Notes under the pieces: model-generated | The model's database searches: none | Told to the model about the DNA's origin: nothing | What the model saw: only the letters and a program-made list of their open reading frames with translations | Program-made: the position numbers and the translations under genes | Assembly: GCA_050633545.1 (NCBI GenBank) | Contig: JBOEGS010000002.1 | Coordinates: 310,001 to 374,000, forward strand | Source: Litorivita sp050633545 | GTDB lineage: Bacteria; Pseudomonadota; Alphaproteobacteria; Rhodobacterales; Rhodobacteraceae | DNA: 64,000 nucleotides | Reading direction: 5' to 3' | In this document: positions 41,245-50,455 of the stretch, in pieces | How the letters are laid out: every line of letters begins with the position of its first letter | How positions within the stretch are numbered: the first letter of the stretch is position 1

Positions 41245-42512
41245 TGAGCACCCCGCCCAAATTCACCACGCTCGGATGCCGCCTGAACGCCTATGAAACC
41301 GAAGCGATGAAAGACCTTGCCGCACAGGCAGGGATGGAGGGCGCCGTCGTGGTCAACACCTGCGCCGTCACCGCCGAAGCCGTGCGCAAAGCCCGTCAGG
41401 AAATCCGCAAACTGCGCCGCGACAACCCCGATGCGCAAATCATCGTCACCGGATGCGCCGCGCAAACCGAACCGCAAACCTTTGCCGCCATGGCCGAGGT
41501 CGACCGCGTCATCGGCAACACCGAGAAAATGCAGGCGGGCACCTGGACGCGGCTCGCCGCAGAAACCGGCCCTGATTTCATCGGCGAAACCGAACGGGTC
41601 GCGGTCGATGACATCATGTCGGTGACCGAAACGGCGGGGCATTTGATCGACGGATTCGGCACCCGCAGCCGCGCCTATGTGCAGGTGCAAAACGGATGCG
41701 ATCACCGCTGCACCTTTTGCATCATTCCCTATGGCCGTGGAAATTCGCGCTCGGTCCCTGCGGGGGTTGTGGTCGATCAAATCAAACGCTTGGTGGACAA
41801 GGGATTTAACGAGGTCGTTTTGACCGGCGTCGACCTGACATCATGGGGGGCGGACCTGCCCGCCGCGCCGCGCCTTGGCGATCTGGTGATGCGGATTCTC
41901 AAACTGGTGCCCGACCTGCCGCGCCTGCGCATCTCGTCGATCGACAGCATCGAGGTCGATGAAAACCTGATGGCCGCCATCGCGACCGAGCCGCGATTGA
42001 TGCCGCATCTGCATCTGAGCCTGCAACACGGCGACGATATGATCCTCAAACGCATGAAGCGCCGCCATCTGCGCGATGACGCCATCCGCTTTGCGCAAGA
42101 GGCAATCCGCCTGCGCCCCGATATGACCTTTGGCGCCGATATCATCGCGGGGTTTCCCACCGAAACCGAAGAGATGTTTGAAAACTCCCTACGACTGGTT
42201 GAGGACTGCGACCTTACGTGGCTCCATGTCTTTCCCTATTCCGCGCGCCAAGGCACCCCCGCCGCCCGCATGCCCGCCGTCGATGGCCGCGCCATCAAGG
42301 ACCGCGCCGCACGGTTGCGCGCCGCGGGCGATGCGCGGGTTGCAAAACACCTTGCAGCGCAGATTGGTAAAACCCATTCGGTGTTGATGGAAAACCCTCA
42401 CATGGGCCGCACCGAGCAATTCACAGAAGTGACATTTGAGACGCCCCAAACCGAAGGGCAAATCGTCACTGCGGTGATCAACGGCATGCAGGCCTCCCAG
42501 CTGACTGCATAA
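41244..42512 (+). CDS. mtaB: tRNA ct6A/t6A37 C2-methylthiotransferase
   Basis: A 422-residue radical-SAM methylthiotransferase converting t6A37 of tRNA to ms2t6A37. The N-terminal UPF0004 domain has three cluster cysteines (TLGCRLNAYE, VNTCAVTAEA, VTGCAAQTEP), the radical-SAM domain has CDHRCTFC with IIPYGRGNSRS, and the last 60 residues (TEQFTEVTFETPQTEGQIVT) are a TRAM-like RNA-binding domain. Length fits MtaB instead of MiaB or RimO. The ATG at 41244 overlaps the dapF stop, so they are coupled; the pair dapF-mtaB is frequent in alphaproteobacteria. Confidence 0.93.
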   Translation: MSTPPKFTTLGCRLNAYETEAMKDLAAQAGMEGAVVVNTCAVTAEAVRKARQEIRKLRRDNPDAQIIVTGCAAQTEPQTFAAMAEVDRVIGNTEKMQAGTWTRLAAETGPDFIGETERVAVDDIMSVTETAGHLIDGFGTRSRAYVQVQNGCDHRCTFCIIPYGRGNSRSVPAGVVVDQIKRLVDKGFNEVVLTGVDLTSWGADLPAAPRLGDLVMRILKLVPDLPRLRISSIDSIEVDENLMAAIATEPRLMPHLHLSLQHGDDMILKRMKRRHLRDDAIRFAQEAIRLRPDMTFGADIIAGFPTETEEMFENSLRLVEDCDLTWLHVFPYSARQGTPAARMPAVDGRAIKDRAARLRAAGDARVAKHLAAQIGKTHSVLMENPHMGRTEQFTEVTFETPQTEGQIVTAVINGMQASQLTA

Positions 42513-42583
42513 AGCCCTAGCCCCCCTGCCGCGCGCGCGTTAGCAATAGAATAGCGCATAAGTCTACTGACAGGGCCGATCCC

Positions 42584-43222
42584 ATGTATCCAAATCCAAT
42601 TTTTCGCAGCGCCACGACGGCGCAGAATATCGAGTTCGCCCGCGACACCGGTTTTGGCATGCTTTGCGTGAACGGCCCCGATGGTGCGCCGCCGGGTTTG
42701 TCGCATATCCCGTTTGTATTGGATGAGGACGGCGCATCCGCCGAAATGCATCTTATCCGCTCGAACGCCATTGCCCGCGCGTTGAAATCCGGCCCCCTAC
42801 CCGCCTCTATCGCCGTGCAAGGCCCGCACAGCTATGTCTCGCCCGATTGGTATGAAATCGACGATCAAGTGCCAACATGGAACTATATTGCCGTGCATGT
42901 GACCGGCACATTGGAGTTGGTGGAGCAGAACGAAATCTCCGGTATCCTCGACCGGATTTCCGCCAAGAACGAGGCTCTACTCCTGCCCAAAACGCCTTGG
43001 ACGATGGACAAGATGCCCGAAGAGATAACCGAAAAAATGCTGCGCCAGATCGTGCCGGTGCGGATGACCGTCACGGCGATTGAGGGTACGTGGAAGCTGG
43101 GTCAAAACAAACCCGACGCGGTGCGCCTCGCTGCGGCCGATCAAATGGATGCTTACGGGTTTGGCAGCGAACCACGGCTTGTGTCCGCGATGATGCGTTG
43201 CCCGCCTGTGGCCGACGCCTAA
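42584..43222 (+). CDS. PaiB-like FMN-binding split-barrel protein
   Basis: A 212-residue protein of the PaiB/FMN-binding negative transcriptional regulator family. The opening MYPNPIFRS, HIPFVLDEDG, the SYVSPDWYEIDDQVPTWNYI block and the LLRQIVPVRMTVTAIEGTWK-like segment (LRQIVPVRMTVTAIEGTWKL) are diagnostic. In Bacillus PaiB represses protease and sporulation genes; in proteobacteria the role is mostly unknown and may be flavin/haem-linked oxidoreduction. It is monocistronic, and its last bases overlap the convergent methyltransferase gene. Confidence 0.87.
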   Translation: MYPNPIFRSATTAQNIEFARDTGFGMLCVNGPDGAPPGLSHIPFVLDEDGASAEMHLIRSNAIARALKSGPLPASIAVQGPHSYVSPDWYEIDDQVPTWNYIAVHVTGTLELVEQNEISGILDRISAKNEALLLPKTPWTMDKMPEEITEKMLRQIVPVRMTVTAIEGTWKLGQNKPDAVRLAAADQMDAYGFGSEPRLVSAMMRCPPVADA

Positions 43223-44337
43223 GGCAAAGGATCGGTGCGATAGAGCCGCACCTTGAGGCCGCCATGGGAAATCGGCGCGCCATTGGGCAAAAACGGCAGA
43301 CCCGTGGCGCGGGCAAACCCTGCCTCATTGGTGACTATCCCGACACGCCAGCCCGAAAACCGCTCCATCAACACTTTTCCAAGGGCGCCGTAAACACCAA
43401 AAAGCAGGTTCTTGTTGCCGATCCGTGCGCCATATGGCGGGTTGACGATCACGAGGCCTTTGGGCCCGTCGGGCGGGGTGATATCGCTCACCGGCTTGAC
43501 CTCGAACTGGCTGATATGCGCGACGCCCGCCGCCTCGGCATTGGCCGCGCTCATCCGCACCGCGCCCGCGTCACGATCAGAGCCGTAAAACCGCAAATCA
43601 GTCTCTAACCCAGCAGAACCCGCGCGCATGCCGGACCAGACCTGCGGATCGAAGGTCGCCAGTTGCTCAAAGGCGAAGTGCCGCGAACGCCCCGGATTAA
43701 GGCCAAGCGCCACCTCCGCCGCCTCCAAAACAAAGGTGCCCGATCCGCACATCGGATCATAAACCGGCTCGCGCCCGTCATAGCCGCATTCCGACAACAT
43801 CAGCGCCGCCAAAGTCTCGCGCATCGGGGCCTTGTTCACCGCCGGCTTATGACCGCGTTTGTGCAGGCTCTCACCGGAGGTATCGACACTAAACTGCACT
43901 TTATTGTCGTCGATCCGCACCTTGAGACAGATCGGCGCATCGCTCGCCAGCGTCGCGCCAAAGCTTTCGACAAGCGCCTTTTCGATCCGCTGCACCGCCG
44001 CGCCTGCGTGATAGATTTTCGACTTTTTCGAGGTTGCCACCTCGACCCGCACCGGCACATCGGGGCGCAACACCCCGCCCCAATCAAATTTGCGACTGCG
44101 CTTATCAAGCTGCGCCAGATGAAAGGCCATAAAGCTGCCAAACCGTGCCAAAACGCGCCCCGCGCCGCGAAGCTCCAGGTTGGCGCGCCACACATCGGGC
44201 CATCCGCCCTCGATCGTCACGCCGCCTCCTGTGGCCACAGGGTTGGCAAAGCCTTTGGCGCGCACTTCGGCCAAAAGCGCCGCCTCCAACCCAGGGGCGC
44301 AGGCGAGGAAAATTTCAAAGGGATCAGATGTGCTCAT
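43219..44337 (-). CDS. THUMP-domain class I SAM-dependent RNA methyltransferase (RlmL N-terminal type)
   Basis: A 372-residue protein combining a THUMP RNA-binding domain (about residues 5-155, with IFLACAPGLEAALLAEVRAK) and a Rossmann-like methyltransferase domain (about 160-372). The SAM site is YDPMCGSGTFVLEAA and the catalytic motif is IVNPPYGARIGNK (NPPY, as in N2-guanine methylases). It corresponds to the N-terminal RlmL half of E. coli RlmKL, which makes m2G2445 in 23S rRNA; the RlmK half is absent. ATG 44337 was preferred to a start five codons upstream. The RNA target is inferred from similarity. Confidence 0.88.
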   Translation of the reverse strand: MSTSDPFEIFLACAPGLEAALLAEVRAKGFANPVATGGGVTIEGGWPDVWRANLELRGAGRVLARFGSFMAFHLAQLDKRSRKFDWGGVLRPDVPVRVEVATSKKSKIYHAGAAVQRIEKALVESFGATLASDAPICLKVRIDDNKVQFSVDTSGESLHKRGHKPAVNKAPMRETLAALMLSECGYDGREPVYDPMCGSGTFVLEAAEVALGLNPGRSRHFAFEQLATFDPQVWSGMRAGSAGLETDLRFYGSDRDAGAVRMSAANAEAAGVAHISQFEVKPVSDITPPDGPKGLVIVNPPYGARIGNKNLLFGVYGALGKVLMERFSGWRVGIVTNEAGFARATGLPFLPNGAPISHGGLKVRLYRTDPLP

Positions 44338-44434
44338 CCCCCTTCGATACAATCAAACCCCGCCCGCCGCGACCGGAAACTGAAACAGCCGAGGCGGACG
44401 GGTAAACCGCGCGAAGAGGACAGCGCGGAAGGGC

Positions 44435-44884
44435 TTACCAGCTGTTGTAGCCGAGGTATTTGCCAGACATCTCGATCTTTACACGGTCGCCTTTGGGGTT
44501 CTCGACGCGGGTAATCTGCATGTCAAAATCAATCGCCGACATGATGCCATCGCCGAATTTCTCGTGGATCAAAGCCTTGATCGTCGGGCCATACACGCCG
44601 ACGATTTCATACAGCCGGTAAATGCACGGATCGGTGGGCACGGTTTGCTCCCACACCTTGGTGGGGCTTTCCTCGAGCAGGCTTTGCGCCTCTTGCGGCA
44701 GGCCCAGCGCCGCGACCAAGGCCGCCGCCTTATCTGCCGGCATCGCGTTCATGCCCATCGCCGCAGAATGGGTCCAGACCGGCGACATAGCGATGGTTTC
44801 GGCGATCCCCTCCCACGTCAATCCGGCCCGTTTTTTCGCCGAGAGGATCAACGCAGTGACGTCTTCGCGGGTCAATATGTCCAT
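44435..44884 (-). CDS. cynS: Cyanate hydratase (cyanase)
   Basis: A 149-residue decameric enzyme that turns cyanate and bicarbonate into ammonia and CO2 (via carbamate), supplying nitrogen and detoxifying cyanate. The catalytic triad of the family is present as Arg90, Glu93 and Ser116 in YRLYEIVGVYGP and GIMSAIDF. The N-terminal part is the helical DNA-binding-like domain (LTWEGIAETI), and the end GKYLGYNSW is typical. It starts 22 bases after the kinase/phosphatase stop, so it is the last gene of the nitrite assimilation cluster. No cyanate transporter is nearby. Confidence 0.96.
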   Translation of the reverse strand: MDILTREDVTALILSAKKRAGLTWEGIAETIAMSPVWTHSAAMGMNAMPADKAAALVAALGLPQEAQSLLEESPTKVWEQTVPTDPCIYRLYEIVGVYGPTIKALIHEKFGDGIMSAIDFDMQITRVENPKGDRVKIEMSGKYLGYNSW

Positions 44885-44906
44885 TCTGATTTCCTTTGTG
44901 TTGGGG

Positions 44907-46709
44907 TCAATTTATCTCGCTTTGGGCTTTATTAGGCTCTGTATTTACCTGTGCTTGGGTCATAAGCATTATTCCCAGCCCAAAGGCCAGCATCGCCAAA
45001 ATCCCCGACAGGGTTTTCCAAAACCGCACGGGATCGCGTTCGGCCAAAGGCACATGGCGCTCATTGCGTGCGGCCTCGCCAGGCCGGCGCAAATCAGCGA
45101 CGAATTCCGAAAGCGCGGGATACCGGCGCATAGGGTCAGGATGCACCGCACGGCGCAGCGCCGCGTCGATCCAAAATGCAATCGGACGTGCATCCCCGCG
45201 CGCGGAAACATAGCGCAACCGCATCTGATCGCGCCGCGAACGCACTTTGGACACGTCGCGTCCGTAGGGCAACCGCCCCGTCAGCATCTCATAGGCGATC
45301 ACCCCGAGCGAAAAGAGATCCGAGCGCCAATCCACCGGATCACCCGCGAAATATTCGGGCGCGGTATATTGCGCTGTGCCCAAAATCCCGTCGTCAGGGT
45401 CAAGCATCGCCTCTTGCACACCCGAAACATAGGTCGATCCGAAATCAATAATCCGCACCGTGCCTGCCGCGTCGATCATGATATTTTCAGGCCGCAAATC
45501 TTGGTGCAGCATTTCGCGGCGGTGAAAAGCCCGTAGCCCTCGCACCACTTGGTCCGTAATATCTCGCACCTGCTCCAGATCCGGAGCAGGGTTGTCCGTC
45601 ATCCATTGGCGCAGGGTTTGTCCCTCGATATATTCGGTCACCACGTATAGCCCGCTGCGCTGTTGCGGCGCCGCGGCGGGGTGGAGCACATGCGGGCTAT
45701 CGATACGGCGCGCAATCCATTCTTCCATGATGAAGCGCCGCAAATAGGCGGGATCTTCGCGCAAATCCATCGACGGGATTTTCAACGCAACCTGCGTGCC
45801 GTCCGGTGCAGCGGCCAAATAGATATGGCTGCGCGCATTGGCGTGGATCGGGCGCAAAATGCGAAACCCGTCGATCACGTCACCGTCTTTGGGCAGGGGC
45901 GGGATAGGCAAATGCTCGGCCCCCTCCAAAACGCCCGCCCCACTTTCAGCAAGCGCATCAACGCGGATGATTTGCACACTTAGGTTATCATCGCTGCCCG
46001 CCGCCAGCGCGGCCTCGCCAATGCGGCGCGCAATCATGTCGAGGTTTTGCCCCTCGCGCAAAAGCTGCGCCATGTCGCGATCGCCAATGAATTCGTGAAT
46101 TCCGTCAGTGGTCATGACAAAGACATCACCCACGGCCAAGGGCAAGTCGCGGTAGTCGATTTCGACGCGGGCCTCTGCGCCCATAGCGCGGCCCAAATAA
46201 CTTTGCTCGGAAGAAATCACCACGCGATGCGGCTCGGTCAAAGGTTCAATCGACGCGCCGGAGAGCCGTGCGATACGGCTGTCACCGACATGAAAGATAT
46301 GGGCGCTACGATTTTTGAGGATCAATGCCGACAAAGTGCACACCCGCCCGTGATCGATATCATCCAATCGGGCGCGGCGGTTTTGGGCGTGAAGCCATGC
46401 GTTGCTTGCCGAGATAACGCGCGTTGCCGCAGTTTTGACCGGCCACGCATCCGAGGTGCAGTAATAGTCGCCCATAAGGCCCTGAACCGCCACCTCGGCA
46501 GCCTCGCGGCTGATGCGGCTGGAACTGATCCCATCGGCGATGGCAAAAGCTGCGCCTTTGAGCGTGAGCGCCATGCCGCGTGGCACCTTGGCACCAAAGA
46601 AGTCTTGGTTTTCGGGCTTTTTCCCAGCGCTCGAATACTGCCCGACCGAAACGCGCAATCCGCCACGATCATCGGCGGCAGGGGCAATCGACTGTAGGTC
46701 TGCGGGCAT
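44907..46709 (-). CDS. Membrane-anchored PP2C phosphatase / Ser-Thr protein kinase
   Basis: A 600-residue bifunctional signalling protein. Residues about 20-250 are a PP2C phosphatase with the metal-binding aspartates in KPENQDFFG, AFAIADGISSS, GDSRIARL, TTDGIHE and SDDNLSV. Residues about 270-535 are a Hanks-type kinase: ATP lysine in VALKIPSM, catalytic loop MLHQDLRPENIMI, IDFGS in place of DFG, and an APE-like TAPEYF. One C-terminal helix (KTLSGILAMLAFGLGIMLM) anchors it in the membrane. Genes of this type recur in roseobacter and cyanobacterial-like nitrate/nitrite clusters; it follows nirC here and precedes cynS. Its substrate, perhaps the transporter or reductase, is unknown. Confidence 0.9.
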   Translation of the reverse strand: MPADLQSIAPAADDRGGLRVSVGQYSSAGKKPENQDFFGAKVPRGMALTLKGAAFAIADGISSSRISREAAEVAVQGLMGDYYCTSDAWPVKTAATRVISASNAWLHAQNRRARLDDIDHGRVCTLSALILKNRSAHIFHVGDSRIARLSGASIEPLTEPHRVVISSEQSYLGRAMGAEARVEIDYRDLPLAVGDVFVMTTDGIHEFIGDRDMAQLLREGQNLDMIARRIGEAALAAGSDDNLSVQIIRVDALAESGAGVLEGAEHLPIPPLPKDGDVIDGFRILRPIHANARSHIYLAAAPDGTQVALKIPSMDLREDPAYLRRFIMEEWIARRIDSPHVLHPAAAPQQRSGLYVVTEYIEGQTLRQWMTDNPAPDLEQVRDITDQVVRGLRAFHRREMLHQDLRPENIMIDAAGTVRIIDFGSTYVSGVQEAMLDPDDGILGTAQYTAPEYFAGDPVDWRSDLFSLGVIAYEMLTGRLPYGRDVSKVRSRRDQMRLRYVSARGDARPIAFWIDAALRRAVHPDPMRRYPALSEFVADLRRPGEAARNERHVPLAERDPVRFWKTLSGILAMLAFGLGIMLMTQAQVNTEPNKAQSEIN

Positions 46710-46741
46710 GGTTTCTTTGGCTCCGTCCGGCGCAAAAGGAA

Positions 46742-46776
46742 AAGGGTCCGGCCATTTGCAATATGGCCGGACCCTT
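46742..46776 (-). terminator. Strong hairpin terminator between nirC and the kinase gene
   Basis: A perfect fourteen-base-pair stem (AAGGGTCCGGCCAT / ATGGCCGGACCCTT) with a seven-base loop is followed on the minus strand by TTCC TTTTGC. It lies directly after the nirC stop and 32 bases before the kinase start, so transcription of kinase and cynS should be reduced or need another promoter. Because the stem starts with AA/TT, the T run partly belongs to the helix. Confidence 0.8.
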
Positions 46777-46783
46777 GGCTGTT

Positions 46784-47623
46784 TTACTCTGCCGCTACGG
46801 ATGCCGCGTCTGTGACTGGCTTACGCTTGGGCGATTCTTTGAAGTGGGTGGCGTAAATCATACCGCCCACAAAGGTCAGCCCGCCCACAAGATTGCCCAA
46901 TACAACGGGGATTTCATTATAGGCGAAGTAATCGACCCATGTGAATTCACCGCCCAGCATGATGCCCGAGGGGAAGAGGAACATGTTCACGATCGAATGC
47001 TCGAAGCCCAGATAGAAGAAGACAATGATCGGCATCCACATCGCCATGATCTTGCCCGACACGGATGTGGACATCATCGCCGCGACAACCCCCGTCGACA
47101 CCATCCAGTTGCACAGAACCGCGCGGGTGAAAACGGTCAGCATCCCTGCTCCGCCTGCGGCGGCATAGCCCAAGGTGCGCGCCTCGCCGATCTGGCCGAT
47201 CTTTTGACCCACTGCATTCGGCTCTTGGCTAAAGCCCATGGTAAAGACGATCGCCATCAAAACCGCCGTGGTCATCGCACCGGCAAAGTTGCCGACAAAC
47301 ACGAGGCCCCAATTGCGAAAAACGCCGGGCCATGTGCATCCGGGACGTTTGGCGATCACCGCCAAAGGCGCAAGGGTGAACACGCCGGTCAGAAGGTCAA
47401 AGCCCAACAAATAGAGCAAACAAAACCCCACAGGGAACAGCAAGGAGGCCACAAGGAAGTTGCCGGTATTGACCGCGATGGTGACCGCAAAGGCTGCGGC
47501 CAAAGCGAGGATCGCGCCAGCCATAAAGGCGCGGATCAAAGTGTCTTTGGTGGCCATGAAAATCTTGGATTCGCCTGCATCGACCATTTTCGATGCGAAC
47601 TCGGCGGGTTGGATATAGGACAT
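46784..47623 (-). CDS. nirC: Formate/nitrite transporter family protein (NirC-like)
   Basis: A 279-residue inner-membrane channel of the FNT family with six helices. Typical pieces are MATKDTLIRAFMAGAILALA, the FNT signature region LFPVGFCLLYLLGFDLLTGVF split across helix 2, and LCNWMVSTGV with FFYLGFEHSIVNMF (the GFEHSVANMF-type loop). Given the adjacent nirB-nirD, the likely cargo is nitrite. It starts 41 bases after the nirD stop. Alternative substrates (formate, cyanate with cynS nearby) cannot be excluded. Confidence 0.9.
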   Translation of the reverse strand: MSYIQPAEFASKMVDAGESKIFMATKDTLIRAFMAGAILALAAAFAVTIAVNTGNFLVASLLFPVGFCLLYLLGFDLLTGVFTLAPLAVIAKRPGCTWPGVFRNWGLVFVGNFAGAMTTAVLMAIVFTMGFSQEPNAVGQKIGQIGEARTLGYAAAGGAGMLTVFTRAVLCNWMVSTGVVAAMMSTSVSGKIMAMWMPIIVFFYLGFEHSIVNMFLFPSGIMLGGEFTWVDYFAYNEIPVVLGNLVGGLTFVGGMIYATHFKESPKRKPVTDAASVAAE

Positions 47624-47664
47624 GTATATCGCCTTTTCTTCACTGTGCCCTGTCGGGCGCTCTG

Positions 47665-47997
47665 TTAGAGAGAAATGTAAATGCGCTCGTCTTCGATTTT
47701 GACGGGAAAGCTGGTGGTCTGCCCTTCATCCGCACCCTGTGCAGAGCCGGTTTCCAAAGAGATCACCCAATTGTGCAGGGGGCATGTGACGCATCCGTCA
47801 TGCACAATCCCCTGACTGAGAGGCCCGTTCTTATGCGGGCATTTGTCTTCAAGCGCGAAGATCCGGTCGTCGCTGGTGCGAAACACCGCGACCGTCATAT
47901 CGCCGCGTTTGACACAGCGCGCGCCTTGGCGCGGAATGTCGGTGACGGCCCCGACAAGGGTCCAATTCAAAGTGTCGGTGGATACTTGGATATTCAT
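47665..47997 (-). CDS. nirD: Nitrite reductase (NADH) small subunit
   Basis: A 110-residue Rieske-type [2Fe-2S] protein. The cluster ligands are in CPHKNGPLSQG and CPLHNWVI (Cys-x-His and Cys-x-x-His). It pairs with NirB to reduce nitrite to ammonium in the cytoplasm for assimilation. The start overlaps the nirB stop by four bases, consistent with translational coupling and equal stoichiometry. Length is typical. Confidence 0.95.
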   Translation of the reverse strand: MNIQVSTDTLNWTLVGAVTDIPRQGARCVKRGDMTVAVFRTSDDRIFALEDKCPHKNGPLSQGIVHDGCVTCPLHNWVISLETGSAQGADEGQTTSFPVKIEDERIYISL

Positions 47998-50450
47998 TCT
48001 GCTGCCTCCAGCGTGAGGTCGGCCAAGGGGGCAAATTCATGCGCTTCGGCGCCTGCCACCCGTTCGGCCCACGGGTCGATTTGTGCGAATTTTTGCGAGA
48101 AGACGAAGCGTTGGTAATAGGCCGCGCGTTGGTCGAGATCATCAAAGACCACGGATTTCACGTGATCATATCCGATCCGGTCGGCCCATTTGTAAATCCG
48201 CTCGAGGTAGAAACCAGTCTCGCGGTAATACTGCGTCAGCGCGCCAACGGTTTCCAAAACATCCTGCTCGGTCGGCACTTTGCCGAGCATGGTTGTGCCT
48301 TGGATATGCAAACCCGCCGCGCCGCCATAAAGGATCTCATAGCCGCTATCGACGCAGATGATCCCGATGTCCTTGCAGGTGCTCTCCGAGCAATTGCGCG
48401 GGCAACCCGACACCGCCAGTTTCAATTTTGCTGGCGACCAAGAGCCCCACAACAGCTTTTCAAGCTTGACGCCCAAACCGGTGCTATCTTGCGTGCCAAA
48501 GCGGCACCAATCCGACCCGACACAGGTTTTCACCGTGCGCAAACCCTTGGCATAGGCCGCGCCCGAAATCATACCCGCTTTATTCAGATCGTCCCAAACT
48601 GGGATCAGGTCTTCTTTCTTCACGCCGAGCAAATCGATCCGTTGGCCGCCGGTGACTTTGACGGTCGGGATATCGAATTTGTCGGCCACGTCGGCAATGG
48701 CGCGCAATTCGTCGGGCGTGGTGATCCCGCCGAACATGCGCGGCACGACGCTATAGGTGCCGTCTTTTTGGATGTTGGCATGGACGCGCTCGTTGATGAA
48801 CCGCGACTGCATGTCATCGACGTATTCACCGGGCCAATCGCAAACGAGATAGTAATTCAGCGCAGGGCGGCATTTGGCGCAGCCCTCGGGCGTTGACCAT
48901 TCCAGCTCCTGAATCACCTCGGGGATGCTCTTCAATTCCTTGGCGAGGATCAAGCGGCGTACATCGCCGTGGCTATGGGTTGTGCAGCCGCACATTCCCG
49001 CCGGAGCGCCCGCCGCGAAATCATCGCCAAGCGTCAGCGTCATCAGATCTTCGACCAATCCGGTGCAGGTCCCGCAAGAGGCCGAGGCTTTGGTATGGGC
49101 GCGCACACCGTCGAGCGAGGTCAGCCCTTTTTCGGTGATCGCATTGACGATATCGCCCTTGCAAATCCCGTTGCAGCCGCAAACTTCCGCGTCATCGGCA
49201 AGGTTTGCGACGATGGCCAACGGATCCGCCCCGCCGCCACCTTGGAAGGCTTGGCCAAAGATCAGCGTATCGCGGATATCCGAGACATCCTCGCCGGATT
49301 TGAGCATCTCGTTATACCACATGCCATCGGCCACATCGCCATACAGCACCGCGCCGATCACCTTGTTATCCTTGAGAATCACGCGCTTGTAAGTGCCGCG
49401 CATCGCATCGCGCAACACCACATCTTCGGTGCCTTCACCGTCGCCAAATTCGCCCACGGAATAGAGGTTGATCCCCGTGACCTTCAATTTGGTCGGGGTT
49501 TCGGCATGTTTGAACGCTGCCTCGGACGGGCCGGTGAGATGCTCTGCCGCGACCTTGGCCATCGTGTAGAGCGGCGCGACAAGGCCGTAAACGCGGCCAT
49601 CGACCTCGGTGCATTCCCCGACCGAAAACACGTCAGGGTCCGATGTGCGCAAGGCCGCATCGGTGACAATCCCGCGCCCGACCTCAAGCCCTGCCTCTTT
49701 GGCCAAATCGGCGCTGGGGCGGATGCCCACGGCCATGACCACCAAAGAGGCGTCGATCATTGTGCCGTCTTCCAATTCGACCGCCTCGACACAGGTCTCA
49801 CCGTGGATCGCCTTGGTATTGGCCCCGCAGCGCACGTCAATGCCGCGACTTTCCAATTCGCGTTGCAGCAAATACCCCGCCGCCGCATCCAACTGGCGCT
49901 CCATCAGCGTCGGCATCAGGTGCAACACTGTCACCTCCATGCCCTGCGCCTTGAGGCCCGCAGCGGCCTCAAGCCCGAGCAAGCCGCCGCCAATCACCAC
50001 CGCGCGCCCGCCTTTGGCGCAGGCGCCCAACATCCCGTCCACGTCATCCAGATCGCGGTAGGCCAGAACACCTTGCAGATCGTGACCAGGCACAGGGATG
50101 ATAAAAGGCGACGATCCCGTCGCGATGACCAGCTTGTCATAGGACGCCGAAATCCCGCCCTCGGAGGTCACGACCTTGGCCGCGCGGTCGATTTTCGCGA
50201 CCTTTTCGCCGCGATGAAGCGTGATGCCGTGATCTGCATACCAAGCGTCATCATGGATCACGATATCGTCAAAACTCTTCTCGCCCGACAAAACCGGCGA
50301 CAGCATGATCCGGTCATAGTTCACGCGCGGTTCGGCGTTGAAAATCGTGACGTCATAGGCATCAGGCGCACGGTCAAAAAGCTCTTCGAGCATCCGGCCA
50401 GGGGCCATACCATTGCCGACAATCACAAGGCGTTGTTTCTCTTGGGTCAT
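47994..50450 (-). CDS. nirB: Nitrite reductase (NADH) large subunit
   Basis: An 818-residue cytoplasmic enzyme reducing nitrite to ammonium with NADH. Domains in order: FAD/NAD-binding oxidoreductase (about 1-400, opening RLVIVGNGMAPGRMLEEL, and VVIGGGLLGLEAA), BFD-like [2Fe-2S] domains (about 420-530; CGCNGICKGDIVNAI and SCGTCTGLVEDL), ferredoxin-like sirohaem domains (about 550-800). Sirohaem/4Fe-4S ligands lie in VGSDWCRFGTQD and SGCPRNCSE. The ATG at 50450 (MTQEKQRLV) follows GGAGAC, six bases upstream. It heads the operon. The 437-base upstream region contains a structured leader that probably controls it. Confidence 0.96.
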   Translation of the reverse strand: MTQEKQRLVIVGNGMAPGRMLEELFDRAPDAYDVTIFNAEPRVNYDRIMLSPVLSGEKSFDDIVIHDDAWYADHGITLHRGEKVAKIDRAAKVVTSEGGISASYDKLVIATGSSPFIIPVPGHDLQGVLAYRDLDDVDGMLGACAKGGRAVVIGGGLLGLEAAAGLKAQGMEVTVLHLMPTLMERQLDAAAGYLLQRELESRGIDVRCGANTKAIHGETCVEAVELEDGTMIDASLVVMAVGIRPSADLAKEAGLEVGRGIVTDAALRTSDPDVFSVGECTEVDGRVYGLVAPLYTMAKVAAEHLTGPSEAAFKHAETPTKLKVTGINLYSVGEFGDGEGTEDVVLRDAMRGTYKRVILKDNKVIGAVLYGDVADGMWYNEMLKSGEDVSDIRDTLIFGQAFQGGGGADPLAIVANLADDAEVCGCNGICKGDIVNAITEKGLTSLDGVRAHTKASASCGTCTGLVEDLMTLTLGDDFAAGAPAGMCGCTTHSHGDVRRLILAKELKSIPEVIQELEWSTPEGCAKCRPALNYYLVCDWPGEYVDDMQSRFINERVHANIQKDGTYSVVPRMFGGITTPDELRAIADVADKFDIPTVKVTGGQRIDLLGVKKEDLIPVWDDLNKAGMISGAAYAKGLRTVKTCVGSDWCRFGTQDSTGLGVKLEKLLWGSWSPAKLKLAVSGCPRNCSESTCKDIGIICVDSGYEILYGGAAGLHIQGTTMLGKVPTEQDVLETVGALTQYYRETGFYLERIYKWADRIGYDHVKSVVFDDLDQRAAYYQRFVFSQKFAQIDPWAERVAGAEAHEFAPLADLTLEAAE

Positions 50451-50455
50451 AATCT

